Source of the DNA: an uncultured SAR86 cluster bacterium
Lineage (GTDB): Bacteria > Pseudomonadota > Gammaproteobacteria > Magnimaribacterales > Magnimaribacteraceae
Direction of reading: 5' to 3'
Length of the DNA: 64,000 nt
Assembly (NCBI GenBank): GCA_902628375.1
Contig: CACOMS010000003.1
Coordinates: forward strand, 1 to 64,000
Shown piece after piece: positions 30,624-44,423 of this stretch. A model generated the notes under the pieces. It was given only the letters and a program-made list of their open reading frames with translations, made no database searches and was not told the origin of the DNA. Position 1 is the first letter of the stretch. Each line of letters begins with the position of its first letter. Made by a program: the position numbers and the translations under genes.

Positions 30624-32471
30624 ATGCAGAGGTTCAGAGATCTAGATATAGGAAGGAAGCAGTTGCAAATCTTGCAGTCTCGTTCTTTCTTTATTTTTAT
30701 TGTAATTACCTTAATTTTCTTAGTTTTTTCTTATCAAATTTTAAGACTTATGGTTTTGGACAATGTGAATTACGTTTCTCAATCTGATCAGAATAGAATA
30801 ATTACAGTTCCTATCTATCCAGCTAGAGGACTTATTTATAATTCTGAAGGCAATATCATTGTAGAGAATATTGTCTCTCAGGATTTAGTTTTCTATGGGT
30901 CTAGTCTTCTTGAACTTGAAGAAAATTTAAATGAAATAAAAGGAATCTTAGGCGAAGAGTCACTTTTATGGGATGCTGGAGAGCAGAGCAGTAAAGATCT
31001 ATCAATTAATTTAAGACAAGCTATTCTTTATAAAGATCTAAATACTAGTCAGATAGCAAAATTTCAATTAGAAAAATACAAATGGCCTTCGGTCCAGATA
31101 AAGCCTTCTCTAAAGAGGTTGGTTATAGATGATAACTTATACTCTCATGTGGTTGGCTATCTTGGTCCTGTCTCCAGAGAGGAAATTTTTTCTTCTAATA
31201 ACTTTAAGTATCCACTGAACTATTTTTCAGGAAAAAAAGGACTCGAAAAAAATTATGAATCAATATTAAGGGGATCGCTTGGTTATAGATCTATCGAAAT
31301 AGATGCTTATGGAAATGAAATTAAAGAAATATCTAGGATATCTCCTCAGAGACCTGGGAATTTGTATCTATCTATAAATAAGGAATTGCAACTTATAGCA
31401 AAAAATGAATTAAACGGCAGAAAGGGAGCAATTATTGGTTTAGACCCGTCAACTGGACTAGTAAAAGTTCTGGTTAGTTCACCAGATTTTAATCCTAATC
31501 TATTTAATGGAACTTCTTCGAGTGGAGAGCTTTCAAGCCTTCTAACAGATAAAGAAAGTCCCTTATTCAACAGGGTTATTTCTGGGAATTATCCACCTGC
31601 CTCTACTTTAAAACCATTTATTGGTTTATTAGCTTTAGAAAATAAAATAATTGATTGGGATTACTCTATAGACGATAAGGGGTTTTTTCAGATAGAAGGA
31701 GAAGGAAGAAAATATAGAGGCTGGAAGGAAGGAGGTCATGGTGAAGTTAATCTAAAAAAAGCTATAGCAGTTTCTTCTGATGTTTTCTTCTATCAGCTAG
31801 CTACTAGTTTAACTATTGATAGACTTTCAAATTTTTTAGAACAATTTGGGTTTGGATTAATTTCTGGAATAGATTTAGATAATGAGTCAAGTGCTAATTT
31901 ACCAACTAGAAATTGGAAGCTAGGAGCCGTAGGAGAGTCTTGGTTTGTTGGAGATACAGTAAATTTAGGAATTGGTCAGGGCTATATAACCATAACTCCA
32001 ATGCAGCTTGCTTTAGCAACTTCTGTAATTGTCAATAAAGGCATTGCATATAAACCTAGGATAGTAGAGAGAATAAATCAAAATGAAACTGACAAAGAAA
32101 TTCTCTATGAAGTAAAGATTCAAGATCAATCGCATTGGGATGGCCTTCAAGATGCAATGGAGGCAGTTACTAACTCTTGGTATGGAACCGCATATAATCT
32201 TAGTCTTTCAGGTGAAAATAAAATTGCCGGAAAAACAGGTACAGCTCAGATAAAAAGTCTTACTGAAGAGGGTTTATCAGTTAGGGAGGAATACGAAGAA
32301 ATTAGAGAAAGTATATCTGATCGTGATCATGCTTTATTTGTAGGTTATGGTCCAATTCAAGAACCTAAACTTGTAATGGTTGTAATTGTAGAAAATGGAG
32401 AATCTGGAAGTTCAGTTGCAGCACCCATAGCACAAAAAATAATTGATACTTATTTAAGGGAATCACCATGA
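30624..32471 (+). CDS. mrdA: Peptidoglycan D,D-transpeptidase (PBP2)
   Basis: PASTLKPFIGLLAL (SxxK), SSD, KTGTAQ; followed by rodA. Confidence 0.94.
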   Translation: MQRFRDLDIGRKQLQILQSRSFFIFIVITLIFLVFSYQILRLMVLDNVNYVSQSDQNRIITVPIYPARGLIYNSEGNIIVENIVSQDLVFYGSSLLELEENLNEIKGILGEESLLWDAGEQSSKDLSINLRQAILYKDLNTSQIAKFQLEKYKWPSVQIKPSLKRLVIDDNLYSHVVGYLGPVSREEIFSSNNFKYPLNYFSGKKGLEKNYESILRGSLGYRSIEIDAYGNEIKEISRISPQRPGNLYLSINKELQLIAKNELNGRKGAIIGLDPSTGLVKVLVSSPDFNPNLFNGTSSSGELSSLLTDKESPLFNRVISGNYPPASTLKPFIGLLALENKIIDWDYSIDDKGFFQIEGEGRKYRGWKEGGHGEVNLKKAIAVSSDVFFYQLATSLTIDRLSNFLEQFGFGLISGIDLDNESSANLPTRNWKLGAVGESWFVGDTVNLGIGQGYITITPMQLALATSVIVNKGIAYKPRIVERINQNETDKEILYEVKIQDQSHWDGLQDAMEAVTNSWYGTAYNLSLSGENKIAGKTGTAQIKSLTEEGLSVREEYEEIRESISDRDHALFVGYGPIQEPKLVMVVIVENGESGSSVAAPIAQKIIDTYLRESP

Positions 32472-33583
32472 GCAGGAATCCTCTAGATTATCAACTTAAT
32501 AGCTCTCTTAATAAATCAAACAGCTCATTTATTACGGACCCCATACTCTTTACAGCGGTGTTAGCAATTCTAACTTTTGGACTTGTTTGTCTTTATAGTG
32601 CTAGTGGACAAGATATTTCGATGGTCACTAAGCAAGGTATTTATATTTCTTTAGGGATAATATTAATGCTAATTATTTCTTCAATTAAAGAAAGATATTA
32701 TCGACCTTTTTTAATTAATTTATTCTGGATAGGCCTTCTATTGCTCATATGGGTTTTATTTTTTCCTGCACAAGGATACAACACTGATAGATGGATAGAT
32801 CTTGGTCCTTTTGGTTTTCAGCCCTCAGAATTAGTAAGATTAACTTTGCCGTTAGCAGTAGCTTATCATTTAACAAGAAAAGACAGACAACCAGATTTGT
32901 TAGATTGGCTAGTAGTTTTATTTTTCATAGCACTTTCTTCTTTCTTGGTTTTTAAACAACCAGATTTAGGCACTTCTATAATTGTTTTCATTTCTGGTTT
33001 TTTACCAGTTTTCCTTAGTGGTTTCCCTCTATCAATTATATTCGCAGGCTCGATCTCTTTGATCGCCTTAAGTCCTCTAATTTGGATGAGTTTGAGTGAA
33101 TATATGAAGGGTAGGATATTTACTTTTATTGATCCCAATGCTGATCCTTTAGGAGCAGGATGGAATATAGCTCAATCCAAAACGGCTATAGGCTCAGGAG
33201 GTATTTTTGGAAAAGGTTATCTTAATGGAACACAAAGTCAGCTAGATTTTTTACCAGAAAGTCATTCAGACTTTATTTTTTCAGTCATAGCAGAAGAATT
33301 TGGATTAGTAGGAATATCTTTTTTGTTTTTTTTATATGGAATTATCCTTTATAGGATCTTTGTGATTTCATTTAATGCTAATACTCAATTTTCTAGAGTA
33401 TGTTCTGCTTCACTCGGTTTTATTTTCTTAATTTACTTAGTCATAAATGTTTGCATGGTAAGTGGTATTTTTCCTGTAGTGGGAGTACCTCTACCTTTAA
33501 TAAGCCAAGGAGGAACTTCAATAATTGTCCATTTGATGGCCTTTGGATTTGTATTATCTCTAAAAAGAGTAGAAACTTGGTAA
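32468..33583 (+). CDS. rodA: Rod shape-determining protein RodA (SEDS)
   Basis: ILMLIISSI, FGFQPSELVRL, KQPDLGTSIIVF, LDFLPESHSDFIFSVIAEEFG, PLPLISQGGTS. Confidence 0.95.
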   Translation: MSRNPLDYQLNSSLNKSNSSFITDPILFTAVLAILTFGLVCLYSASGQDISMVTKQGIYISLGIILMLIISSIKERYYRPFLINLFWIGLLLLIWVLFFPAQGYNTDRWIDLGPFGFQPSELVRLTLPLAVAYHLTRKDRQPDLLDWLVVLFFIALSSFLVFKQPDLGTSIIVFISGFLPVFLSGFPLSIIFAGSISLIALSPLIWMSLSEYMKGRIFTFIDPNADPLGAGWNIAQSKTAIGSGGIFGKGYLNGTQSQLDFLPESHSDFIFSVIAEEFGLVGISFLFFLYGIILYRIFVISFNANTQFSRVCSASLGFIFLIYLVINVCMVSGIFPVVGVPLPLISQGGTSIIVHLMAFGFVLSLKRVETW

Positions 33584-33586
33584 GTA

Positions 33587-34576
33587 ATGAACAATAAATT
33601 AATTATATTCTTTTCTATTTCCATGATGCTTTTCTTTAGTTTTGCTAAGGCAGAAGAAATTTCTTATTTAGAAAGAGAAGAAGTTAAAGACTTCATCAAA
33701 ATGATGGAAAAGAAGCATGAATTTAGCTCTTCTGAATTAGTGGAAATTTTAGGAACCGCTGTTCATCAAGAAAGAGTAATAAGGATAATGGATAGACAGC
33801 CAGAAGGAACTATGACTTGGTCTAGATATAGAAATATGATGGTTTCTGATGACAGGATTAATCAAGCAAAAGAATTTATTGAGTCTTATAAAGATCAGCT
33901 GCTAAAAGCTCAGGATATTTATGGTGTTCCAGCAGAAATAATCGCTTCAATAATAGGAATAGAAACAAGATATGGGAGGATAACTGGAGGAACCAGAGTT
34001 ATTGATTCCTTAATGACTCTATCATTTGATTATCCGAGAAGGGCAAAGTTTTTTAAAATCCAATTAGAGGAATTCTTGCTTCTTAGTAAAGAGGAAGGTT
34101 TAAACCCTAAAAAAATAAAAGGTTCAATAGCAGGAGCGGTGGGTTACGGTCAATTTATGCCAGATAGTTATAGGAATTATGCTGTTGATTTTGATAATGA
34201 TGGTGTGAGGGACATTGTTAATAACCCAATTGATGCTATTGGAAGCGTAGCTAATTTTCTAAATAGGAAAGGAAAGTGGAGCCCTAATAAGCCTATAGTA
34301 TTTAAGGCTAAATCTAGAGGAGATGATCCTCAAGTAAAATCAGCTTTTAAGCCTTATATGTCAGTAAAAGAATTAGAGTCCTTAAGTATATATAGTGAAA
34401 AACCTATACCCTTGGGCCAATTAGTTGTTCCAGTGAAATTGCCTTTAGAAGATGGCTGGGAGTATAGAGTCGGGTTTGATAATTATTATTCTCTTTCCAG
34501 ATATAATAGGAGTAAGTTATACGTTATGGCAGTGTCAGATTTTAGTGAAGAAATTTCTAAATTTTTTAAAGAATGA
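33587..34576 (+). CDS. mltB: Lytic murein transglycosylase B
   Basis: YGVPAEIIASIIGIETRYGRITG, GSIAGAVGYGQFMPDSYRNYAVDFDNDGVRDI; signal peptide. Confidence 0.92.
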   Translation: MNNKLIIFFSISMMLFFSFAKAEEISYLEREEVKDFIKMMEKKHEFSSSELVEILGTAVHQERVIRIMDRQPEGTMTWSRYRNMMVSDDRINQAKEFIESYKDQLLKAQDIYGVPAEIIASIIGIETRYGRITGGTRVIDSLMTLSFDYPRRAKFFKIQLEEFLLLSKEEGLNPKKIKGSIAGAVGYGQFMPDSYRNYAVDFDNDGVRDIVNNPIDAIGSVANFLNRKGKWSPNKPIVFKAKSRGDDPQVKSAFKPYMSVKELESLSIYSEKPIPLGQLVVPVKLPLEDGWEYRVGFDNYYSLSRYNRSKLYVMAVSDFSEEISKFFKE

Positions 34577-35733
34577 ATATGAAAAGAATATTTGAATTAG
34601 TTCTCCTACTAAGTTTTTCTTTGGTCTTGGTATCAGAGCAGAGTTTTATCCCTGATCCTCCAAAAATAGGAGCAAAAAATTTTATATTAATTGACTCTAT
34701 TACCGGGAAGGTCTTAGCTCAACAATCTCCTGATGGCAAAGTAGAACCAGCTAGTATCACCAAGATAATGACAGGGTATGTAGTTGCAGATCAAATAAAG
34801 CAAGGTTTTATCTCTGAAAATGATGAGGTATTAATTAGTGAGAATTGCTGGAGAAAGGGTGGCTCTAGAATGTTTATTGAAGCAGGAAAGAGGGTTCTTG
34901 TTTCTGACCTCATAAAAGGCATGGTTGTTCAATCAGGTAATGATGCTAGTTGTGCTTTAGCTGAACATGTAGCCGTTTCAGAAGAAGGTTTTGTAGACCT
35001 TATGTCTAGATACATCTATGACATGGGGTTGAAGAATACGAATTTTGTTAACGTAACTGGATGGCCAGATGAGAACCACTATTCGTCAGCAAGAGATATA
35101 GCCATTCTTTCTAAAAGGTTAATTGAAGACTTTCCCGCTCACTATGATATTTATAAAGAGAAATTCTTTACTTTTAATGACATTAAACAAAGAAATAGAA
35201 ATAGTCTGTTATGGCAAGATGAAACTATAGATGGTCTAAAAACAGGACACACCGAATCAGCGGGATACTGCCTAGTCTCTTCTGGTGTAAGAAATGAAAC
35301 TAGATTAATAGCGGTAACATTAGGAAGTTCCTCTGAAAAACAGAGAATAGTAGATAATAGAAGGTTATTAGATTATGGATTTAGATACTTCAGAACAAAG
35401 AAAGTTCTCTCATCCATGGAACTATTAGCTGAGGAACAGGTATGGGGAGGAGAAAAAGAGTCTTTATCTCTTTTATCATCTCAAGATGTTTATTTTACTC
35501 TGCCACTAAGAGATTTTCAGAATATAAAATCTAACATTGTTTTGGACGATTACCTTCAGGCTCCTATAGCCAAAGATCAAAAAGTCGGTAAATTAGAATT
35601 TAGTCTTAATAATAAAGTGATTAAGTCGATTGATATTGTATCCAGCGAAGAGGTTGATTCATTAGGTGTTTTTGGACAAGCTTGGTCCAATATAAAATTG
35701 TTTGTCTATCAGTTTTTAATGGAAGAAGATTAA
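34573..35733 (+). CDS. dacA: D-alanyl-D-alanine carboxypeptidase (PBP5/6 type)
   Basis: PASITKIMTGYV (SxxK), SGNDAS (SxN), DGLKTGHTESAGYCLVSS (KTG). Confidence 0.93.
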   Translation: MNMKRIFELVLLLSFSLVLVSEQSFIPDPPKIGAKNFILIDSITGKVLAQQSPDGKVEPASITKIMTGYVVADQIKQGFISENDEVLISENCWRKGGSRMFIEAGKRVLVSDLIKGMVVQSGNDASCALAEHVAVSEEGFVDLMSRYIYDMGLKNTNFVNVTGWPDENHYSSARDIAILSKRLIEDFPAHYDIYKEKFFTFNDIKQRNRNSLLWQDETIDGLKTGHTESAGYCLVSSGVRNETRLIAVTLGSSSEKQRIVDNRRLLDYGFRYFRTKKVLSSMELLAEEQVWGGEKESLSLLSSQDVYFTLPLRDFQNIKSNIVLDDYLQAPIAKDQKVGKLEFSLNNKVIKSIDIVSSEEVDSLGVFGQAWSNIKLFVYQFLMEED

Positions 35734-35751
35734 CAAGTTCTATAAAACTAA

Positions 35752-36726
35752 CTAACCGATAAACTCTAAAGTTAAGTCTTTTATTTCTATCCAGGGGTTA
35801 TTCTTACTTTGCCCTTTTATACTAGAGTCAATAAGTGCAATTTTCTTAATACAAGATTCTATAACCTTCTTGTCAGTATTTTTTGAACTTTCTTCTAAAG
35901 ACGAGATATAAAAACTTGGTCCCCATACGCCCTTTGAAGTGCCTGATGACTTAATCTTATAAAGGTTAGTTACCTCTCTAGCAACAGACCATAAAACTAA
36001 AGTTTCAGGAGTTCCTTCGACCCTTAGGTGCTCAAGAATTTTTAAACATTTACTTTTATCTTTATTTACAAAAGCTTTTGAAAAATCAAAGATAGAGTAT
36101 TTAGAAGAGTTAGAAATACTTTGTTCCATTTTTTCTAGTGATATTTCTTCTTTAGGAAACAATAAGGAAAGCTTTTTAAGTTCTTGAGAAGCAGCCATTA
36201 AGTTTCCCTCTGTCTTTTCAAGCATAAGATCATAAGCATCTTGGTTTATATTAATACCCAATTTACTGGCTTTATCTCCTAACCAGCTATAAAGGCTTTT
36301 TCCGGTTAAAGGCTGTAGATCAATCATTATTCCTTTGTTTTCTATAGTCTTTACCCAAGCTGAACTTTTACTCCTTTTATCAAGGCCCTCCACCAAGACC
36401 AATAGAGCATCTTCATTAGATTTAGATAAATAATCTTTAATGGCCTTAGATCCTTTATTTCCTGGTCCTTGATCTATCATTTTTATTTCGATGATCTTCT
36501 TGTTTGAAAATAGATCCATATTTTCTTCACTATCAGAAAGAAATGCCCAATCCATTTTCTGAGTTACCAGATACGAGTCCTTAGTAATAAAATCTCTTTC
36601 AGCTAATGAATGGTATATTTTGTTGGCAAGTTCTTGGATTCTTAGAGGCTCTTCTCCTAGAATAATAAAAACATTAGGCTTATCTTTAAGAAGTTTAGCT
36701 TCAAGCTGAGATTCAGATATTTTCAT
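35752..36726 (-). CDS. holA: DNA polymerase III subunit delta
   Basis: VFIILGEEPLRIQELANKI, YLSKSNEDALLVLVEGLDKRSKSSAWVK, TEGNLMAASQELKKLSLL; beside lptE-leuS. Confidence 0.9.
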   Translation of the reverse strand: MKISESQLEAKLLKDKPNVFIILGEEPLRIQELANKIYHSLAERDFITKDSYLVTQKMDWAFLSDSEENMDLFSNKKIIEIKMIDQGPGNKGSKAIKDYLSKSNEDALLVLVEGLDKRSKSSAWVKTIENKGIMIDLQPLTGKSLYSWLGDKASKLGININQDAYDLMLEKTEGNLMAASQELKKLSLLFPKEEISLEKMEQSISNSSKYSIFDFSKAFVNKDKSKCLKILEHLRVEGTPETLVLWSVAREVTNLYKIKSSGTSKGVWGPSFYISSLEESSKNTDKKVIESCIKKIALIDSSIKGQSKNNPWIEIKDLTLEFIG

Positions 36727-37213
36727 CTTCTCTTAAACTTAATAACAATATTCTTAACTTTTGCTGGCTTGATTTAATGAACTCCTGCACTACTAAATTT
36801 TCTTCTTCTTCCATTGAGAGTAAGTTTGAGTCGTCATATATGTAATATGAGCTTTCTTTAATCTCTTGTTGAATAGGTGTCTTTACTCTAGAGGTGCTTA
36901 TTGAGAATTTAAGTAAATACTGGATTCTTACTTTACTTGTTCTTCCATCCAAGCTTGCTGCACCAGAAAATTTTAAAATTTGGTGGTCCTCAATTTTAAT
37001 TTTTATGACATCTTCTTTTTCTGAAAAGGTATTTAGTTTATAAGCTTCATTTTCTTTCAAGACTTTTAAGAAGAGATTATTAAGTTCTGTATCTTCTGAT
37101 GAAATAGAAATATTAAAGATTTCATCGTATGAGTTTAGTAATTGATAACTACATGAATAAAGAAAGAATAAACACATCGGGATAAGAAACTTAGAATTAA
37201 AGAACGAGATCAT
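36713..37213 (-). CDS. lptE: LPS-assembly lipoprotein LptE
   Basis: Lipoprotein signal with SCSYQLL; position between holA and leuS. Confidence 0.78.
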   Translation of the reverse strand: MISFFNSKFLIPMCLFFLYSCSYQLLNSYDEIFNISISSEDTELNNLFLKVLKENEAYKLNTFSEKEDVIKIKIEDHQILKFSGAASLDGRTSKVRIQYLLKFSISTSRVKTPIQQEIKESSYYIYDDSNLLSMEEEENLVVQEFIKSSQQKLRILLLSLREDENI

Positions 37214-37215
37214 TT

Positions 37216-40989
<3,774 letters not shown>

Positions 40990-41433
40990 TTAAGAAATTA
41001 TGAATAAAGGTTGTCCAAACTCTACAGGGTCAGAATTTTCAACTAAGATTTTAGAAACTGTTCCTGAAAAATCTGACTTAATTTCATTCATCATTTTCAT
41101 AGCCTCTACAATACAAACTACATCACCTTCGTTAACTTTATCACCCACCTTTACAAATGCATCGGCTCCTGGTGAAGAAGCAGTGTAAAAAGTACCAACC
41201 ATGGGAGAGGTTATTTCTTCTCCTTCAATTTCTTGTACTTTTTCATTTGTTGCTTGTTGTTCAGATTCTTCTTCCTTAGGACTAGAAATTTGTTCTTTTG
41301 TTTCTTTAGATGAGTTAGATTGTGTTGTTCTCTTAACCAATTTAACAGATTCCTCTCCTTCGGTTATCTCCAATTCTTCAAGATCTGATGCTTCAAGCAT
41401 TTCAATAAGTTTTTTTACTTTTCTTATGTCCAT
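40990..41433 (-). CDS. accB: Acetyl-CoA carboxylase, biotin carboxyl carrier protein
   Basis: [43 protein letters not shown]. Confidence 0.96.
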   Translation of the reverse strand: MDIRKVKKLIEMLEASDLEELEITEGEESVKLVKRTTQSNSSKETKEQISSPKEEESEQQATNEKVQEIEGEEITSPMVGTFYTASSPGADAFVKVGDKVNEGDVVCIVEAMKMMNEIKSDFSGTVSKILVENSDPVEFGQPLFIIS

Positions 41434-41442
41434 TTTTCCCCT

Positions 41443-41880
41443 CTAACTATATCTTTCGATAGCAACTTCTAATGCTAATTCATAACCCTTAGTCCCTAAA
41501 CCAGATATAACTCCATCTGCTATATCTGAAAGAAAAGATTTTTGTCTGAAATCTTCCCTTCCATAAATATTAGAAATATGAACCTCAATAAACTTCTGAC
41601 CAGTACCATTCAGCGCATCTCTTAATGCTATGCTACTGTGAGTAAAAGCACCTGGGTTGAATATGATACATTTAATGCCTTCAGATTGAGCCTCTTGTAT
41701 CCTGTCCACCAGTTCATGTTCGGCATTGCTTTGAAAAGAGACTAAATCTGTTCCAGATTTTTTACACATTTCTTCTAATTTATTTTGAATTTCTTCAAGG
41801 GTAACATCTCCATAAACTTCTGGTTCTCTCGTACCAAGAAGATTAAGGTTTGGACCATTAAGTAATAAGAAAGTTGCCAT
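41443..41880 (-). CDS. aroQ: Type II 3-dehydroquinate dehydratase
   Basis: LLLNGPNLNLLGTREPEVYG, QSNAEHELVDRIQEA, FNPGAFTHSSIALRDAL, EVHISNIYGREDFR. Confidence 0.96.
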   Translation of the reverse strand: MATFLLLNGPNLNLLGTREPEVYGDVTLEEIQNKLEEMCKKSGTDLVSFQSNAEHELVDRIQEAQSEGIKCIIFNPGAFTHSSIALRDALNGTGQKFIEVHISNIYGREDFRQKSFLSDIADGVISGLGTKGYELALEVAIERYS

Positions 41881-41897
41881 TTAAACTAGATTTTATA

Positions 41898-41926
41898 AGA
41901 AATTAAAAGAAATTAAGAGAAATTAA
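41898..41926. repeat. Three direct copies of AGAAATTAA (minus strand TTAATTTCT) at 10-bp spacing
   Basis: Copies at 41898-41906, 41908-41916, 41918-41926; upstream of aroQ. Confidence 0.85.
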
Positions 41927-42390
41927 TTATTTTTTAGTGCAGAAATTTCAATTGATTTTTTTACCGGGGTATAGCAGTAACCCTTTTTATGACAACCTTG
42001 ATATTCAATTTCAAGATTATCTAGGTTACTTAGCTCTAGTTTCAAATCAAAATAATTATAAAAGACCTCCATTTCTCCAAAAAATGGATCATCAATTTTG
42101 TTTCCTCTAGGTAACTTGATGTCTAATACTTTTCCTTTTGAAGTAAATTTAAACTTATCTCTATACATGTAGCAGTTTTCATCAATTTTCCATTCCAAAA
42201 GGATTTTTCTATTATGAATCTTAATATCCAATTGAAAAGCTTTATCAACTGGCAAAATATTTTTGGAAGTAAATATATTTTCTTTAGTAATTGCATTAAT
42301 GTAACCTTCACCCTTCAAAGCTATTGAAGAAGATCCCAATAGTATTATTAACATTAGTAAAGCCAGTTTATGAGGAAGAAAATAATACAT
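41923..42390 (-). CDS. Stand-alone DsbD N-terminal (alpha) domain-like periplasmic protein
   Basis: Signal peptide; DKAFQLDIKI...LLEWKIDENCYMYRDKF...YQGCHKKGYCYTPVKKSIEI resembles nDsbD with CX5C; no membrane or thioredoxin domain follows. Confidence 0.8.
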   Translation of the reverse strand: MYYFLPHKLALLMLIILLGSSSIALKGEGYINAITKENIFTSKNILPVDKAFQLDIKIHNRKILLEWKIDENCYMYRDKFKFTSKGKVLDIKLPRGNKIDDPFFGEMEVFYNYFDLKLELSNLDNLEIEYQGCHKKGYCYTPVKKSIEISALKNN

Positions 42391-42810
42391 AATATAGTTG
42401 TTGCTATTCTATTCTTTCTTATGATCTTTGCCTTCAAATTAAATGCAGAGAGCATTCTTAGTATAAAAGATAATTATGCAAAGAAGCCCTTAAAAGGAAT
42501 GGACACAACCGCGGCTTATTTTGAAGTGATCAATTCTTCACCTAAGATAATTAGATTACAAGATATTACCTGTGAGGGAGTAAAAAGAGTCAGTTTCCAT
42601 AAAATGGAAATAGATCCTGAGAATAAATTGATGAAAATGAAATCACTTAAGTCAATAGAAGTGATGCCTGGTTCTGCAAGAAAATTTAAGCCAATGGGAG
42701 AGCATTTAATGATGATGGGCTTAGAAGATGGTTTTGAAGAGAAAAGCATAGTCTTTTGTTCTCTCTATGCAAATGACAATAAGATATTTTGGTCTTTTCC
42801 TTTAAAATAA
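42370..42810 (+). CDS. PCu(A)C family copper chaperone
   Basis: Signal peptide; AAYFEVIN, VSFHKMEIDPENKLMKMK, PGSARKFKPMGEHLMMMGL (His/Met copper-ligand pattern). Confidence 0.85.
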   Translation: MRKKIIHNIVVAILFFLMIFAFKLNAESILSIKDNYAKKPLKGMDTTAAYFEVINSSPKIIRLQDITCEGVKRVSFHKMEIDPENKLMKMKSLKSIEVMPGSARKFKPMGEHLMMMGLEDGFEEKSIVFCSLYANDNKIFWSFPLK

Positions 42811-42815
42811 ACTAA

Positions 42816-44414
42816 ATGAATACAGAAAAGAAATTAGTTGATATAAGTAACCTGACAGTTGAATTCAAGTCCAAAGACCAAGTGTTTAGGGCAGTAGATA
42901 ACATTTCGTTTGATATATTACAAGGAGAGACAGTGGCCTTAGTTGGAGAGTCGGGGTCAGGCAAATCAGTAACTGCTCTTTCATTACTTCAATTACTTCC
43001 AAAACACAGTTCTTTTTATTCAGAAGAATCCTCAATTATTTTTGAAAACAGAGACTTAATAGATATGGAGTTAAAGACAATTAGAAAGATAAGAGGTTCC
43101 TCAATTTCTATGATATTTCAAGAGCCAATGACCTCACTAAACCCTTATCAAAGGGTGGGTGATCAGATAGATGAAAGCTTAATTATTCATAAAGGGCTAT
43201 CTAAGAAGGATTCACGAAAAAGAACCATTAATCTTCTTGATCAAGTCAATATTCCCTCTCCTCAAGATAAAGCAAACTCTTATCCTCATGAACTATCAGG
43301 AGGACAAAGACAAAGGGCAATGATAGCTATGGCTTTAGCAAATGAACCTAAATTACTAATAGCAGATGAACCCACTACTGCTCTTGATGTTACTGTAGAA
43401 AAGTCTTTATTAGAATTATTAGGAGAGCTCCAAAACAATTTAGGAATGTCAATTTTATTCATTACTCATGATCTTAATATCGTAAGAAAATTTGCAAATA
43501 GAGTTAATGTGATGCAGAAAGGTGAAATAGTAGAAAAAGGGAAGGTTGAGGAAGTCTTCGCAAACCCTACCCATCCTTATACTAGAAAACTTATAGATTC
43601 TATCCCAAGAGAAAAACAAGAATTAATTAAGACTGAGAGTGCCTTACTAGAGGCTCAAAAAGTCAATGTAAATTACTTACTAAAGAAAAATCTTTTTAAG
43701 GAAAACTCCTACTTAAATGCTGTAAAAGATGTAGACATTAATGTTTATCCAGGATGCACTACTGGGTTAGTTGGTGAGTCAGGTTCAGGAAAATCCTCAT
43801 TAGCTAGGGCCTTGCTGGGATTAGAAGAGTCTGATGGAAAGATATACTTTCAAGGAAAAGAGTTTCTTGATCTCTCAAGTCCAGAATTTAGACAGATAAA
43901 GAAAGATTTTCAGATTGTCTTTCAGGACCCTTTTGGCTCTCTTTCACCTAGACAAACTATCGGAGATATTATTGGTGAAGGATTAAAGGTCCATTTTCCT
44001 GATTTAAATAAAGCCCAAAGAACAGAAAAGATATTACAGTCCTTAAAGGATGTTGAATTAGATAAGAATTTTGTAAATAGATTTCCTCATGAACTTTCAG
44101 GAGGTCAAAGGCAAAGAGTTGCTATAGCAAGGGCAATTATTTTAGAACCTAAATTGATATTATTAGATGAGCCTACTTCAGCATTAGATGTTTCAATCCA
44201 GATGCAAATTCTAGAGCTCTTATTAAAACTGCAAAATAGGCTAGGACTTTCTTATCTCTGTATCAGTCATGACTTGAGAGTAATAAGAGCTTTATCTGAT
44301 GAAGTTTATGTAATGAAGGATGGCGAGGTAGTTGAAAAAGGTATGGCTGATCAGGTTTTCAACTCTCCTCAGAATGAATACACTAAGGAGTTAATTTCGG
44401 CTGCTATACACTAA
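42816..44414 (+). CDS. ABC transporter, fused double ATP-binding protein (peptide/YejF-like)
   Basis: Two Walker A (GESGSGKS), two LSGGQRQR signatures, two Walker B (LLIADEPTTALD, LILLDEPTSALD). Confidence 0.93.
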   Translation: MNTEKKLVDISNLTVEFKSKDQVFRAVDNISFDILQGETVALVGESGSGKSVTALSLLQLLPKHSSFYSEESSIIFENRDLIDMELKTIRKIRGSSISMIFQEPMTSLNPYQRVGDQIDESLIIHKGLSKKDSRKRTINLLDQVNIPSPQDKANSYPHELSGGQRQRAMIAMALANEPKLLIADEPTTALDVTVEKSLLELLGELQNNLGMSILFITHDLNIVRKFANRVNVMQKGEIVEKGKVEEVFANPTHPYTRKLIDSIPREKQELIKTESALLEAQKVNVNYLLKKNLFKENSYLNAVKDVDINVYPGCTTGLVGESGSGKSSLARALLGLEESDGKIYFQGKEFLDLSSPEFRQIKKDFQIVFQDPFGSLSPRQTIGDIIGEGLKVHFPDLNKAQRTEKILQSLKDVELDKNFVNRFPHELSGGQRQRVAIARAIILEPKLILLDEPTSALDVSIQMQILELLLKLQNRLGLSYLCISHDLRVIRALSDEVYVMKDGEVVEKGMADQVFNSPQNEYTKELISAAIH

Positions 44415-44423
44415 TGGTTATTA

